Shown: piece after piece, positions 27,582-35,177 of the stretch
How positions within the stretch are numbered: position 1 is the stretch's first letter
Layout of the letters: every line of letters starts with the position of its first letter
Source: Laspinema palackyanum D2c
GTDB taxonomy: Bacteria > Cyanobacteriota > Cyanobacteriia > Cyanobacteriales > Laspinemataceae
DNA: 64,000 nt
Direction of reading: 5' to 3'
Assembly: GCF_025370875.1 (NCBI RefSeq)
Contig: NZ_JAMXFD010000001.1
Coordinates: 162,182-226,181, forward strand
The notes under the pieces: model-generated
What the model saw: only the letters and a program-made list of their open reading frames with translations
Told to the model about the DNA's origin: nothing
Databases searched by the model: none
Program-made: the position numbers and the translations under genes

Positions 27582-27956
27582 TTACCGACAGGTTAAACTT
27601 TCATTCACCGCTGCAAAATTTTCGTTGCTTTCTTTGTCAATCAGTCGCTTATAGTGTTCGGGGTTTTGAATCAATATGACTCGGGCCGTATCTAAGTCCG
27701 TATTTCTATAAGTTAACTCTCGTCTGCCTGAGAGTTCAATCGTCTCATCTAGCATTTCACTGGGGTCAGGTTGATAGGTAAAAATCGTGTTTCCCTCTTG
27801 TTCTCGAATCCTGAAACTCGCTTGTTCCCCTAATGGATTGGGTTGGCCCGCAGCCGGAGTATATTCGCAAATTCGGCCTGCTGTCTGTTCGGTACAGCTA
27901 ATCAGTCCAATTAAGGAGACTAAGCTCAAGCCTAGGGATATTTGATTAATTCTCAT
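27582..27956 (-). CDS. Small lipoprotein of unknown function
   Basis: The 124-aa product has a type II signal peptide with the lipobox LISC (Cys21), then a polar mature part containing one further cysteine near the start (RICEY) and one at the C-terminus (LTCR), which could pair. It should sit on the outer leaflet of the inner membrane or in the outer membrane. No family is recognised. It stands 157 bp upstream of the leftward der gene. Confidence 0.7.
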   Translation of the reverse strand: MRINQISLGLSLVSLIGLISCTEQTAGRICEYTPAAGQPNPLGEQASFRIREQEGNTIFTYQPDPSEMLDETIELSGRRELTYRNTDLDTARVILIQNPEHYKRLIDKESNENFAAVNESLTCR

Positions 27957-28146
27957 GAGTATTCTGAGTGGTCATATTCTATGATTTTCACTGTTCATTA
28001 TATCACATAAAATCCATTTAATTAATTATTAATTTGGCAAAATTTGACAAATTTAATATTTTATTTACCTAAAAAATTTACCGATTTAGGATTTATTTAA
28101 AAGGAAGGATGTATCACAGAATTTCGGTTTAATTGGAGCTTCAAAT

Positions 28147-28177
28147 AAAAAAGCGCCCCCAATCGGGATCGCTTTGG
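28147..28177 (-). terminator. Terminator-like hairpin after the Uma2 gene
   Basis: Read on the minus strand, AGCGATCCCGATTGGGGGCGCT forms an imperfect hairpin (AGCG...CGCT with CCC/GGG inside) followed by TTTTTTATTT. It lies about 35 bp beyond the Uma2 stop. Its arm sequence resembles the psbA terminator at 31425. Confidence 0.65.
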
Positions 28178-28212
28178 GTTTGTGGATTTGCACAGATGCA
28201 GGGGCGATCGGC

Positions 28213-29082
28213 TTAGATATCCCCCTCCGCATCCGGGTCAATTCCGAGCGATCGCAAACGTTCCGCTAATCGTGCCGCTTTCCGTTCTGCCGCTTCCGCA
28301 CGCTGTTTTTCCTGTTCCGTTCGCTGTTTTTCCTGTTCCGTTCGCTGTTCTGCCGCTTCCGCACGCTGTTTTTCCTGTTCCGTCCGCTGTTTTTCCAACT
28401 CAGCGCGTTCCGAACCAATCAACAACAGATTCCCTTCCAAATCCCACCACCGTAACCACAATTGGTTTTGATTTTGATAGGTCCCATGCCATAATCCCAA
28501 CTCCACTCCCATCGGCTCAATTGGATAATGACCTCGTTCATTCGGTTCTATCATTTGATAAGAAAAATCCGTCAAATGATAAACCTCTAACTGACCCGAC
28601 TTGATTTCATAAATTCCATAGTAAGGAATGCGGATAATCTGTTCATACACCCAAAACTTACCCGGTCTAACCGTTTTTCCCTCCACAGACACCCCCAGCG
28701 GAGTTCTATCGCGTTCTTCCGCGCCATTGCCACTGGCAAACTCTAAGGCAATCAAAGGGGCCCTCAATTCTCGCCAAAACACATAAGAACGACGCACCTC
28801 CCCATCCAGTTTCGGGGGCACATTCGGCACATAAAACCAATCCGGGGCCTCCGCTCCCTTTTCCGGGGGGTCCGTTTCTCGCCAGTAAATGCCGCTATCT
28901 TGTCCAATACAATACTGTCCATCCGGATGCCGTTGCTCTAAAACGGGTCCGAGGGAATCAGTCAGTAGTATGCTCTGGGGATGCTCCTGAAAATTTTTCA
29001 CAAACGTGCCGTCTTCTTCTGGTAGTTGCGTATGGTCAGGGAATGGCGCTAGGCGGTTGATATCGGTTACTGTTTCGCTCAT
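28213..29082 (-). CDS. Uma2 (DUF820) family PD-(D/E)XK-fold protein with C-terminal heptad coil
   Basis: The 289-aa protein has the Uma2 core: APDWFYVPNVPP (Asp), LRAPLIALEFASG (Glu) and GKFWVYEQIIRIPYYGIYE, then a beta-rich tail (LWLRWWDLEGNLLLIGSE). Uma2 proteins are greatly expanded in cyanobacteria and are nuclease-like with no settled role. The last ~65 residues are a charged coiled coil of near-identical heptads (EKQRTEQ, EKQRAEA, AEQRTEQ), encoded by a tandem DNA repeat at about 28270-28395. The coil length is likely to vary between strains. Confidence 0.88.
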   Translation of the reverse strand: MSETVTDINRLAPFPDHTQLPEEDGTFVKNFQEHPQSILLTDSLGPVLEQRHPDGQYCIGQDSGIYWRETDPPEKGAEAPDWFYVPNVPPKLDGEVRRSYVFWRELRAPLIALEFASGNGAEERDRTPLGVSVEGKTVRPGKFWVYEQIIRIPYYGIYEIKSGQLEVYHLTDFSYQMIEPNERGHYPIEPMGVELGLWHGTYQNQNQLWLRWWDLEGNLLLIGSERAELEKQRTEQEKQRAEAAEQRTEQEKQRTEQEKQRAEAAERKAARLAERLRSLGIDPDAEGDI

Positions 29083-29281
29083 AAAAAAATGTTTCCCTTA
29101 GCTTTTATTTATTATCTCAAATTGGTGAGGAAATAGGCTAAATACCCATGACAAATCCTAACTCTCTGCTGAAGTTGAGACCCATCATAAATCCCTTCAA
29201 AAATCATAGCAATCAGCAATGGGTAAAGTCTGACTCGGGCTGCATACCAGATATTTAGATATACTTTACGATTGCGCCTGA

Positions 29282-29791
29282 CTAACCCAGTGCGGCGATC
29301 GCATCTTTAACTGTCACCATTAGTGTCATTGGCTCGATCGCAGAAGCAGTAAATCCACACTTTTCATAAAACTGCTTGGCATCTTCCGAAATCGCATGAA
29401 CAAGAATTGCCCGAATTCCTGCAATGTCAGCCGCTTTCAGGGTTCGCAGAATGGCATCTCGTAGCAGTGCACGCCCAATCCCTTTGCCTTGCCAGTGGCG
29501 ATCGACAGCCAGTCTTCCAATCACCATCACCGGAATCGGATCCGGCATATTCCTGCGCGATCGACCTGTTGCTGTGGTTTGGGCCACGGCCCCCTTTGCA
29601 AGACAGTAATATGCAATCACCACCTCCCCCGCGCATAGAACATAAGTTCGGGAAGCCCCCTCAGCTTCATTTTTTAACGCACGGCGTTTGAGCCAGTCAT
29701 TGAGCGGGTTGTTTCCTGAGTCAAAGGTCTCAATTTGATGGGACGAATTCAGTTTTTCCGGAGGGCGAAGCGCGTCGCGATCTAATCCCAC
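29282..29791 (-). CDS. GNAT-family acetyltransferase toxin (TacT/AtaT-like)
   Basis: The 169-aa protein is a GNAT enzyme with the acetyl-CoA motif RHWQGKGIGRALLRDA, preceded by the strand VMVIGRLAVD, and a C-terminal FYEKCGF whose Tyr is the usual general acid. The N-terminus (RPPEKLNSSHQIETFDSGNNPLNDWLKRRAL) is typical of toxins that acetylate aminoacyl-tRNA and stop translation. It overlaps the upstream DUF1778 gene by 10 bp, the usual antitoxin-first order. Confidence 0.88.
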   Translation of the reverse strand: MGLDRDALRPPEKLNSSHQIETFDSGNNPLNDWLKRRALKNEAEGASRTYVLCAGEVVIAYYCLAKGAVAQTTATGRSRRNMPDPIPVMVIGRLAVDRHWQGKGIGRALLRDAILRTLKAADIAGIRAILVHAISEDAKQFYEKCGFTASAIEPMTLMVTVKDAIAALG

Positions 29792-30078
29792 GGAGAGTTA
29801 GTGCTTAAGAGATGGTGTAACTTGGCGTTTGGCTGAGGGCCTCCATCCAGCAGGGTGACAAATTCCTGATATTTTTGGTGATCTAACCCAAAAAAAGTCC
29901 GGTCTAGCAAAGCATCTTGTGCTTTTTGATAGGCTGATTCCAGCATGAACTCGGACCGGCTTTTTCCCTGGATGTGAGCGGCTTGATCAATCAGATCCCT
30001 CTGACTCTGTGTGGCTCGGATGTTGATCGTTACATCACGAGTCTGGCGAGATGAGTCTTCAAATTCTGAGCGAGACAT
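29782..30078 (-). CDS. DUF1778 ribbon-helix-helix antitoxin (TacA-like)
   Basis: The 98-aa protein (from the ATG at 30078, MSRSEFEDSS) has an RHH DNA-binding start (TRDVTINIRATQSQRDLIDQAAHIQGKSRSEFMLESA) and a C-terminal toxin-binding tail ending PNAKLHHLLSTNSPWD, close to the PG-LxxLLxxxxPW pattern of TacA-type antitoxins. The frame continues to 30120, but the shorter start fits the family. It should neutralise the GNAT toxin and repress the operon. The pair lies just upstream of psbA on the opposite strand. Confidence 0.87.
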   Translation of the reverse strand: MSRSEFEDSSRQTRDVTINIRATQSQRDLIDQAAHIQGKSRSEFMLESAYQKAQDALLDRTFFGLDHQKYQEFVTLLDGGPQPNAKLHHLLSTNSPWD

Positions 30079-30251
30079 AATTTTAAACCTAGCAGCGACA
30101 TGGATATAAGGCGACTTCATGCCGACCCATCATTAAATAATATTAGGCAGTTGTACATACAATGTCAATACAAACTCTAGGGTTGACCCCGAACCTAACC
30201 TTGATAAGCCCTGCTTATCACTCTCATCAGGATTGCTGGAGGTGAAACCCC

Positions 30252-30280
30252 TTTACAAATCGTTACAAACCCGTTAATCT
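30252..30280 (+). promoter_or_regulatory. psbA promoter, sigma-70 type
   Basis: A TTTACA (-35) and TAATCT (-10) are separated by exactly 17 bp. Transcription should start near 30287, giving a short leader of about 40 bases before the psbA ATG. Confidence 0.75.
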
Positions 30281-30326
30281 AAAAACATCATAACTACCTC
30301 GACAAACCAATAGCAATCATAAAACT

Positions 30327-31409
30327 ATGACCACCACTTTACAGCAGCGCGAAAGCGCTAATCTGTGGGACCGCTTCTGCGAATGGGTCGCTTCTACCGA
30401 AAACCGCCTCTATATCGGCTGGTTCGGCGTGTTGATGATCCCCACCCTCTTAAGCGCCACTGTTTGCTACATCATCGCCTTCATCGCTGCTCCCCCCGTG
30501 GACATCGATGGTATCCGCGAACCTGTTGCCGGTTCTTTACTGTACGGAAACAACATCATCTCTGGTGCAGTTGTTCCTTCCTCTAACGCGATCGGCTTGC
30601 ACTTCTACCCGATATGGGAAGCAGCAAGCTTGGATGAGTGGCTCTACAATGGTGGCCCTTACCAGCTCGTGATTTTCCACTTCCTCATCGGCATCTTCTG
30701 CTACATGGGTCGTGAGTGGGAACTCTCCTACCGCTTAGGTATGCGTCCTTGGATCTGCGTTGCTTACTCTGCACCTGTTGCAGCAGCTTCTGCAGTGTTC
30801 TTGATCTACCCGATCGGACAAGGTTCTTTCTCTGATGGTATGCCCTTGGGTATCTCTGGAACCTTCAACTTCATGTTGGTGTTCCAAGCTGAGCACAACA
30901 TCCTGATGCACCCCTTCCATATGTTGGGTGTTGCCGGTGTGTTCGGTGGTTCCTTGTTCAGTGCCATGCACGGAAGCTTGGTTACTTCCAGTTTAGTTCG
31001 TGAAACCAGCGAAACCGAATCTCAAAACTACGGTTACAAATTCGGTCAAGAAGAAGAAACCTACAACATTGTTGCCGCTCACGGTTACTTTGGTCGTCTG
31101 ATTTTCCAATATGCTTCCTTCAACAACAGCCGTTCTTTGCACTTCTTCTTAGCTGCTTGGCCGGTTGTGGGTATCTGGTTCACCGCTTTGGGTGTGTCCA
31201 CGATGGCCTTTAACTTGAACGGATTTAACTTCAACCAGTCCATCATTGACTCTACGGGTCGTGTTGTGAATACCTGGGCTGATGTGATTAACCGGGCTAA
31301 CCTGGGTATGGAAGTGATGCACGAGCGTAATGCTCACAACTTCCCCCTTGATTTGGCTGCTGGTGAAGCGACTCCGGTTGCTTTGACTGCTCCTGCTATC
31401 AATGGTTAA
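30327..31409 (+). CDS. psbA: Photosystem II reaction-centre protein D1, high-light (Glu130) form
   Basis: D1 carries P680, pheophytin, QB and most ligands of the Mn4CaO5 cluster. The 360-aa protein is complete, with five helices. The QB pocket and ligand sequences are intact ([29 protein letters not shown]-type end [10 protein letters not shown], after which the C-terminal 16 residues are cleaved). Residue 130 is Glu (MGREWELSY), and [17 protein letters not shown] and [10 protein letters not shown] match the stress or high-light D1 form (T. elongatus PsbA3-like) rather than the Gln130 form. A clear promoter and terminator flank it. Expression is probably raised by strong light. A fragment of another copy lies at 37734-37977. 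Confidence 0.98.
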   Translation: MTTTLQQRESANLWDRFCEWVASTENRLYIGWFGVLMIPTLLSATVCYIIAFIAAPPVDIDGIREPVAGSLLYGNNIISGAVVPSSNAIGLHFYPIWEAASLDEWLYNGGPYQLVIFHFLIGIFCYMGREWELSYRLGMRPWICVAYSAPVAAASAVFLIYPIGQGSFSDGMPLGISGTFNFMLVFQAEHNILMHPFHMLGVAGVFGGSLFSAMHGSLVTSSLVRETSETESQNYGYKFGQEEETYNIVAAHGYFGRLIFQYASFNNSRSLHFFLAAWPVVGIWFTALGVSTMAFNLNGFNFNQSIIDSTGRVVNTWADVINRANLGMEVMHERNAHNFPLDLAAGEATPVALTAPAING

Positions 31410-31424
31410 GTTTTAATCTTTGAA

Positions 31425-31458
31425 TAAAAAAGCGCTCCCAATTGGGGGCGCTTTTTTT
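31425..31458 (+). terminator. psbA terminator
   Basis: AAAAAAGCGC and GCGCTTTTTT arms enclose CTCCCAATTGGGG, giving a strong GC stem followed by seven T. A close copy is at 37943-37977 after the psbA fragment. Confidence 0.9.
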
Positions 31459-31490
31459 ATGTTTTAATCAGATTGGGTTCAATGATTTCA

Positions 31491-31586
31491 GGACTTACGC
31501 AGATTTTGAGAATTCATCCTAAATGTAGAGGCGATTCGCGAATCGCCTCTACATTTAGGTTTTGCTCTCCCCCAATGCGTAAGTCC
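31491..31586. mobile_element. MITE-like element with GGACTTACGCA inverted ends and a 42-bp palindrome
   Basis: The 96-bp element starts GGACTTACGCA and ends with the exact reverse complement TGCGTAAGTCC. Its centre (31518-31559) is a perfect 42-bp palindrome: CCTAAATGTAGAG, GCGATTCGCGAATCGC, CTCTACATTTAGG. GGACTTACGCA ends are, from memory, common on small cyanobacterial repeats and transposon relatives. No ORF lies inside. It sits between psbA and the NB-ARC remnant and may be mobilised by a transposase elsewhere. Confidence 0.75.
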
Positions 31587-31609
31587 AGGATTTAATAAAA
31601 CCAAATTAT

Positions 31610-32440
31610 TTAGGTTAATTGAGACTGAATATAATGTTGAAATACCGGATTGAGGAGGAACCGATATCCCGATTCAACGGGCAGTTTTTCCACTAAACCG
31701 CGTCGGGCTAAAGATTGAACCCCTTGCCAAAATTCAGATTTGGATAATCCAGTCTCTGCGGGGTGCGGAGAAATCTCGACGGCTTCCCCTTGACCCGCTA
31801 ACCAGCCACTCACGGTTTTCTCCACCTCAGATAATCGTTCTAAATGAGCTAATAATAAGGGTTCTAAGTCACCTAAAAATAGTTCAGTTGGGTTAGATAA
31901 AAATAAGGAAAGGTTTCCGTTAAACAGTTCGAGGATAGTGGAAGCAATAATATTTAACCAGCAAGGATGACCTTGATAAAGGCGAATTAATTCTTCCCAT
32001 TGAGTTTCATCCTGCAAGCCTTTATCTTTGATGATTTGTTTAGCTGATTCTGCTTCTAAGCCGGGGATGTGTAAGCTTCTCAGAGGGCGTTTTTCCGCTT
32101 CTAATGTCGCCAGTTCTCTGGCATTCTCCCAACTCAGGAGGATGACACAACTGGAGTGAGATGAGGTGGCAAGTTGTTTAAAAAATTTGCCATACTCTTC
32201 ATATTCCGCTAAATATTGACCAGCTATTTCACCGCTTTTAAATAGATTCTGGACATCATCCAGGATGATTAAACAACGAAATGAACGCAAATACTCGATC
32301 AGTGTAGAGCAAGGTTTGGGTTGTGACTGGGAAAAAAATTGGTATAGATCGGTTTGTAAAGTCGAGAAGGAGGGAGGATTCCCCAGACTTCGCCAAATAA
32401 TGTAATCAAATTCGGTTTGAATATCTTGAATCAGTATCAT
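31610..32440 (-). CDS. NB-ARC (nSTAND) ATPase remnant lacking the P-loop
   Basis: The 276-aa protein starts inside the NTPase domain. IQTEFDYIIWRSLGNPP is the strand and helix that normally follows the Walker A region by about 20 residues in cyanobacterial NB-ARC proteins; RCLIILDDVQNLF is an intact Walker B, and GHPCWLNIIASTI matches the GLPLAL-like segment. The winged-helix part (LERLSEVEKTVSGWLAGQGEAVEISP...LARRGLVEKLPVESGYRFLLNPVFQHYI) ends the protein. No N-terminal effector domain, no GxxGxGKT and no C-terminal WD40 or TPR sensor is present. The divergent gene starts 24 bp away, so no room exists for the missing part. It is either decayed or an adapter that works without ATP binding. 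Confidence 0.75.
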   Translation of the reverse strand: MILIQDIQTEFDYIIWRSLGNPPSFSTLQTDLYQFFSQSQPKPCSTLIEYLRSFRCLIILDDVQNLFKSGEIAGQYLAEYEEYGKFFKQLATSSHSSCVILLSWENARELATLEAEKRPLRSLHIPGLEAESAKQIIKDKGLQDETQWEELIRLYQGHPCWLNIIASTILELFNGNLSLFLSNPTELFLGDLEPLLLAHLERLSEVEKTVSGWLAGQGEAVEISPHPAETGLSKSEFWQGVQSLARRGLVEKLPVESGYRFLLNPVFQHYIQSQLT

Positions 32441-32463
32441 GTTCTACCCAAGAGAGACCTGAG

Positions 32464-33714
32464 TTGTCAGAAAAAATCAGTTTAGATGAATTAGTTGATT
32501 ATTGTAATTTCAATCGTCAGGAAAATACTAATATTAGGCAACTAGCTATTCTTCGGGAAAAGTCTGCCGAAGAAGAACCCAAATGTCAATGTTTAACTCT
32601 GGGGTTTGTAGATGAAACTAATAATCTGGTTTGCCTTCCCAGTGGTGTTCCTGTAGGACGGAAGATTATTGTTAAAGATTTAGATAAAAAATTAAGTGAT
32701 TTTTTGGGCGAGCGCGATTTCAGTCTGGTTGAGTTAAAACAAAGATCTATCCTATTCAAAGCGATTAAGATAGCGAGTATCATCTTTTGGAGTCTGGTGA
32801 TTTTACTGGTATTATTTCCCTTGCTGGGACGCTTGATTATGACTCAAGCTTTAGCTGCTGAATTAAATCCGCCTTCATCCTTGGAAATTACGCCAAATAT
32901 GGTTGCATTTTGGGGCACCTCAAACACTCAACAAGCTTTTGAGCAAGCTCGTCAAACAGCCTATCAAAAGGCTCAAGAATATGCGGAACGGGAATTAGAG
33001 CAATGGGAAGCCGAATTAATTGATCGCCTAGATACAGATTTTTTAAATTGGTATTTTAATTATTTTAATCAAAGAACACAAGAACTTCTAATTTTTTTAG
33101 ACTATTTAGGTGAAATGGCTATTACAGGATTTGACCCGTCTATAGTTGACGATAGAATTAAAGACCGGATCCTGTCCAATATTAACAGAGAATTTGCTCG
33201 GCGCGTTGTTAGCTCAAAATCTGCCAAAAGTAAATTTAAGACAATCGTGATAGATACAACTGAGTTGTATCTGGGCCAACTATCTTACGGACTAAAAAAT
33301 GTTCCCAGGAAGTATAACCTTGCTCAAGCAGACTGGCAGGAATATTTAGATACAATCAAGGTCAGATTAGAAAATGAACGAGGAAATGAATCATTGTCCG
33401 TAGAAATTGTAGGCGCAGGAAGTTATCTGGCAATTAAAGCTGGCTCTTTAATTGCAGCTAAAGCAGGTAGTAAAATTGCGGCCAGCTTACTTTCTCGCTC
33501 AATAGTATCTATAATTGACCCGGCTATTGGTCTTGGATTAATTGCCTGGGATTATTGGGATTATACCAATGGAGTTGCTATAAACAAACCGCGTTTGCGA
33601 GAGGATTTAGTTGAGTCTCTACATGAAATCAAAAAGACTCTTTTAACGGATCCTGAGTTTGGTGTAATGTCTGCGGTGAATGAATTAGACGAAAAAATCG
33701 CAGATAGCCTTTAA
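32464..33714 (+). CDS. Unknown membrane protein with internal glycine/alanine-rich segment
   Basis: The 416-aa product (TTG start) has a soluble N-terminal ~95 residues, one strong membrane helix (about 101-122, IASIIFWSLVILLVLFPLLG), a long charged helical region (about 150-270) and a small-residue-rich hydrophobic region near 320-360 (AGSYLAIKAGSLIAAKAGSKIAAS-type spacing, then IGLGLIAWDYWDY) that could insert in a membrane. The tail reads NKPRLREDLVESLHEIKKTLL. It is divergent from the P-loop-less NB-ARC gene, 24 bp apart, which may mean shared control. No family is recognised; an effector or channel-like role is speculation. Confidence 0.65.
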   Translation: MSEKISLDELVDYCNFNRQENTNIRQLAILREKSAEEEPKCQCLTLGFVDETNNLVCLPSGVPVGRKIIVKDLDKKLSDFLGERDFSLVELKQRSILFKAIKIASIIFWSLVILLVLFPLLGRLIMTQALAAELNPPSSLEITPNMVAFWGTSNTQQAFEQARQTAYQKAQEYAERELEQWEAELIDRLDTDFLNWYFNYFNQRTQELLIFLDYLGEMAITGFDPSIVDDRIKDRILSNINREFARRVVSSKSAKSKFKTIVIDTTELYLGQLSYGLKNVPRKYNLAQADWQEYLDTIKVRLENERGNESLSVEIVGAGSYLAIKAGSLIAAKAGSKIAASLLSRSIVSIIDPAIGLGLIAWDYWDYTNGVAINKPRLREDLVESLHEIKKTLLTDPEFGVMSAVNELDEKIADSL

Positions 33715-34037
33715 AGTTAATGTGGCGCGATCGCAGCAATAAGATTGCCAAAAAAGCGGGTTTTCAAAAAAAACCGCTTTCTATGCTGCCTATAGTCTGA
33801 TAGAAGAAGGAAGCGCGACTCCCGAAAAGCGATCGCTTCTATAGAATCGCCCCCAGAGGAGTTTCTTTCAATGCAGGTTTCTGGCAAAATTTCCCGGCTT
33901 TAGCTCCCCCTGCTATAATCGACTTTAAATGACTGACAAAGGGCGCTTGAGTGGGACTGTTCCTGGCTTAGTCAGAGCATTTGTAACAAACTTGGATAAA
34001 TCTGATTCCATATCTGAGGAAAAACTGACTTCAACCC
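33715..34037. other. Intergenic gap with one hairpin
   Basis: A hairpin AAAAAAGCGGGTTTTC/AAAAACCGCTTTC (about 33751-33780) follows the membrane protein gene and may terminate it. The rest shows no gene. A TTTGTAACAA at about 33980 and AT-rich DNA before 34038 may contain the promoter of the DUF4160 gene, but no clear pair is seen. Confidence 0.45.
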
Positions 34038-34280
34038 ATGCCAACCGTCTTAAGATTTGAAGCCTATCGCTTTTATTTTTATAGCCATGAACCTAATGAA
34101 CCACCCCATATTCATATTGATAGAGATAATCTTTCAGCGAAATTCTGGCTATCTCCAATATCTTTAGCTAAAAATATCGGGTTTAATGCTAAAGAATTAA
34201 GAAAAATAGAATCCCTGGTGGAATCAAATCAACAAAAATTTTTGGAGGCTTGGCATGAATATTTTGACAGTTCAAACTGA
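34038..34280 (+). CDS. DUF4160 protein (toxin-antitoxin-like partner)
   Basis: The 80-aa protein matches the DUF4160 pattern: MPTVLRFEAYRFYFYSHEPNEPPHIHI, then KFWLSPISLAKNIGFNAKELRKIESLVESNQQKFLEAWHEYF. Such proteins nearly always overlap or abut a DUF2442 gene, as here (26-bp overlap), and the pair is suspected to be a toxin-antitoxin-like module. The HEPNEPPHIH motif is conserved; its biochemical role is not known to me. Confidence 0.88.
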   Translation: MPTVLRFEAYRFYFYSHEPNEPPHIHIDRDNLSAKFWLSPISLAKNIGFNAKELRKIESLVESNQQKFLEAWHEYFDSSN

Positions 34281-34524
34281 TATCCGGGTGAAAAATGTTC
34301 TCATCCATGAAGATACTTTTAGTGTTGAATTAATGGATGGACGCACTCTCACCGTTCCTTTAGCTTGGTTCCCTCGACTTTTAAAAGCTACTCCCGAACA
34401 ATTAGAAAAATGGGTAATTTGTGGCGGGGGTTATGGGATTCACTGGGAAGAAATCGATGAGGATCTTAGTACCGAAGGATTATTACGCGGTGCTCCGGCT
34501 CCTCGGAATCAAGCGCGAGCATAA
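34255..34524 (+). CDS. DUF2442 protein (partner of DUF4160)
   Basis: The 89-aa protein carries the DUF2442 core: RVKNVLIHEDTFSVELMDGRTLTVPLAWFPRLLKATPEQLEKW followed by GIHWEEIDEDLSTEGLLRG. GGAGG at 34244-34248, inside the upstream gene, sits 6-7 bases before the ATG and supports this start within the overlap. It is probably the DNA-binding or antitoxin side of the pair, by analogy with NE0471-fold proteins. Confidence 0.88.
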   Translation: MNILTVQTDIRVKNVLIHEDTFSVELMDGRTLTVPLAWFPRLLKATPEQLEKWVICGGGYGIHWEEIDEDLSTEGLLRGAPAPRNQARA

Positions 34525-34527
34525 GCC

Positions 34528-34563
34528 AAGAAACCGGGTTTTTTCAAAGAAATCCGGTTTCTT
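34528..34563 (+). terminator. Hairpin after the DUF4160/DUF2442 pair
   Basis: AAGAAACCGG and CCGGTTTCTT pair around a 16-base loop, followed by GTTTTCT. It belongs to the AAACCGGGTTTCT repeat family also seen at 8848 and 52063. Confidence 0.65.
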
Positions 34564-34587
34564 GTTTTCTCATTCCGCCATTAATGA

Positions 34588-34827
34588 TCATGCCAGAACC
34601 CGCGCTTGAGCAATCTCTCTGTGACCGATCGCCCGAACTTGAGAACTCAATAGAGAAACAATGGCTATAGTTTCTCCTGTGAGGGTCATAAACTCTACTT
34701 CATAGCCCAAACCTTCTTGATGGACTAAAACAACCGTGCCAAGGTCGCCCGGTTTTAAATCATACTCCGGTAAATTTACCGTTAAAACAACTCGGTCTAA
34801 TTCGCTAATCATTTTACTTAAATTCAC
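34588..34827 (-). CDS. DUF4926 protein
   Basis: The 79-aa protein has the DUF4926 pattern ELDRVVLTVNLPEYDLKPGDLGTVVLVHQEGLGYEVEFMTLTGETIAIVSLLSSQVRAI, an SH3-like small beta barrel. MISELDRV (residue 6) is an equally likely start. It follows the DUF6883 gene by 5 bp, a pairing that recurs in cyanobacteria and looks like a toxin-antitoxin arrangement. The function is unproven. Confidence 0.85.
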   Translation of the reverse strand: MNLSKMISELDRVVLTVNLPEYDLKPGDLGTVVLVHQEGLGYEVEFMTLTGETIAIVSLLSSQVRAIGHREIAQARVLA

Positions 34828-34832
34828 TAATT

Positions 34833-35168
34833 TTATTCGAGTGGATAGGCAGTGACCAGTCTAGGAATATCATCTCCACTAGAAATAAACCAAACAGAAC
34901 GTAATTGGGGGTTTCTGCCATCTGGTGTCATGACTCTGCCTTCAATAACATACCTTGTCCCGAACGGAGATGCTTCTATTTTAGCTAATTCATGGTTAGC
35001 TGCATGATTGATTAAAGCATTAGCCATAATTTCCCACGAATCAACTTCAAACCCAAAGTTGAGAAAAAATTTTGCCTTACTTTTGCCATCAGGATGAGTC
35101 AGTGACAGTAAATATTGGGTAATTTTTGTCTGAGGAACGATGGCTTGTTTATAATTCGGTAATTTCAC
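34833..35168 (-). CDS. DUF6883 protein (partner of DUF4926)
   Basis: The 111-aa protein reads MKLPNYKQAIVPQTKITQYLLSLTHPDGKSKAKFFLNFGF...WEIMANALINHAANHELAKIEASPFGTRYVIEGRVMTPDGRNPQLRSVWFISSGDDIPRLVTAYPL, the pattern of DUF6883, a possible small toxin resembling the CdiA/colicin-like or RelE-like 'RSVWFI...PRLVTAYP' fold. It is the first gene of the pair with DUF4926. The next leftward gene upstream (MNT) is only 9 bp away, so the three may be cotranscribed. Confidence 0.8.
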   Translation of the reverse strand: MKLPNYKQAIVPQTKITQYLLSLTHPDGKSKAKFFLNFGFEVDSWEIMANALINHAANHELAKIEASPFGTRYVIEGRVMTPDGRNPQLRSVWFISSGDDIPRLVTAYPLE

Positions 35169-35177
35169 AGACGAATA

